Below are positions 32,262 to 32,334 of a stretch of DNA of 32,334 bases, in pieces. The stretch lies in the NCBI RefSeq assembly GCF_003236385.1, contig NZ_POUA01000036.1:1-32334 (forward strand), in the 5' to 3' direction. The position numbers and the translations under genes are program-made. The stretch comes from Spongiactinospora gelatinilytica. Its GTDB lineage: Bacteria > Actinomycetota > Actinomycetes > Streptosporangiales > Streptosporangiaceae. Each line of letters begins with the position of its first letter. Within the stretch, counting starts at the first letter, position 1. The notes under the pieces were generated by a model, which did not search any database, was not told where the DNA came from, and saw only the letters and a list, made by a program, of their open reading frames with translations.

Positions 32262-32334
32262 ATGTCATCACTCCCTGCCCGCACCCGCACGACATCAGGG
32301 GGCCGGCTCCGGGCCCTGGGAGTGGCGGTGGGGG
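32262..32334 (+). CDS. Start of a gene cut by the window edge, possible secreted protein
   Basis: ATG 32262 has GGGGGAG (32249-32255) 6 nt upstream. The 24 codons visible read MSSLPARTRTTSGGRLRALG then VAVG, a basic N-terminus turning hydrophobic, as in a signal peptide. The frame is open at the edge, so the product cannot be named. Confidence 0.55.
   Translation, partial: MSSLPARTRTTSGGRLRALGVAVG

Overview
The window is high-GC DNA (visibly about 70% G+C) with many GTG starts, ATGA/GTGA stop-start overlaps and few T-tract terminators. It comes from an actinomycete chromosome. Protein style and gene order suggest the Streptosporangiales or relatives; that placement is inference. No rRNA, CRISPR array, insertion sequence or phage gene was seen. 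One tRNA-like gene is present.

Layout. (1) 1-1.7 kb: a DUF3618 membrane protein (minus), a PrxQ/Bcp peroxiredoxin (plus), and an odd class-I tRNA with anticodon UAG. (2) 1.7-7.1 kb: a NarL-type two-component system followed by a MacB-like ATPase and an 834-residue FtsX-type permease. (3) 7.1-8.7 kb, minus: a small cassette of a YbaB/EbfC-like protein, a papain-fold (Tox-PL, glutamine-deamidase-type) toxin-like protein and a small Imm35/YrhB-like candidate immunity protein. (4) 8.7-10.4 kb: a membrane-anchored sulfite-oxidase-like molybdoenzyme. (5) 10.4-13.4 kb, minus: murI, a metallo-beta-lactamase-fold phosphodiesterase related to Rv1339, rph and rdgB. (6) 13.6-15.4 kb: a DUF3352 protein with a Gln/Gly/Pro/Tyr-rich tail and a textbook terminator. 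(7) 15.5-18.7 kb: a TetR regulator divergent from a ketopantoate-reductase-like protein, a cytochrome P450 and a 3Fe-4S ferredoxin, with two matching operators between them. (8) 18.8-23.5 kb: the cysM-cysO-mec cysteine pathway, DUF2017, clpS, and divergent pncB and pncA. (9) 23.6-32.3 kb: an SF2 helicase, a membrane-anchored protein of unknown function, an MFS transporter coupled to a secreted M43-like metzincin, DUF3039, a DHA2-type MFS exporter divergent from a TetR regulator, a YqgE/AlgH protein, and the start of a further gene.

Regions 5 and 8 follow the Mycobacterium tuberculosis order pncB1-clpS-DUF2017-mec-cysO-cysM-(rhomboid)-murI-Rv1339-rphA-rdgB. Here the rhomboid gene is absent between cysM and murI. 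The TetR/P450/ferredoxin island and the DUF3352 gene occupy that place, which makes region 7 the best candidate for an inserted, lineage-specific pathway.

No wholly new system is proved. The strongest leads are the class-I tRNA(UAG), the toxin cassette with an altered Cys motif, the P450 operon whose reductase-like protein appears to lack the usual catalytic Lys/Asn, and the translationally coupled metzincin-transporter pair. All coordinates and motifs were read by eye; family names rest on motif recognition without any database search.
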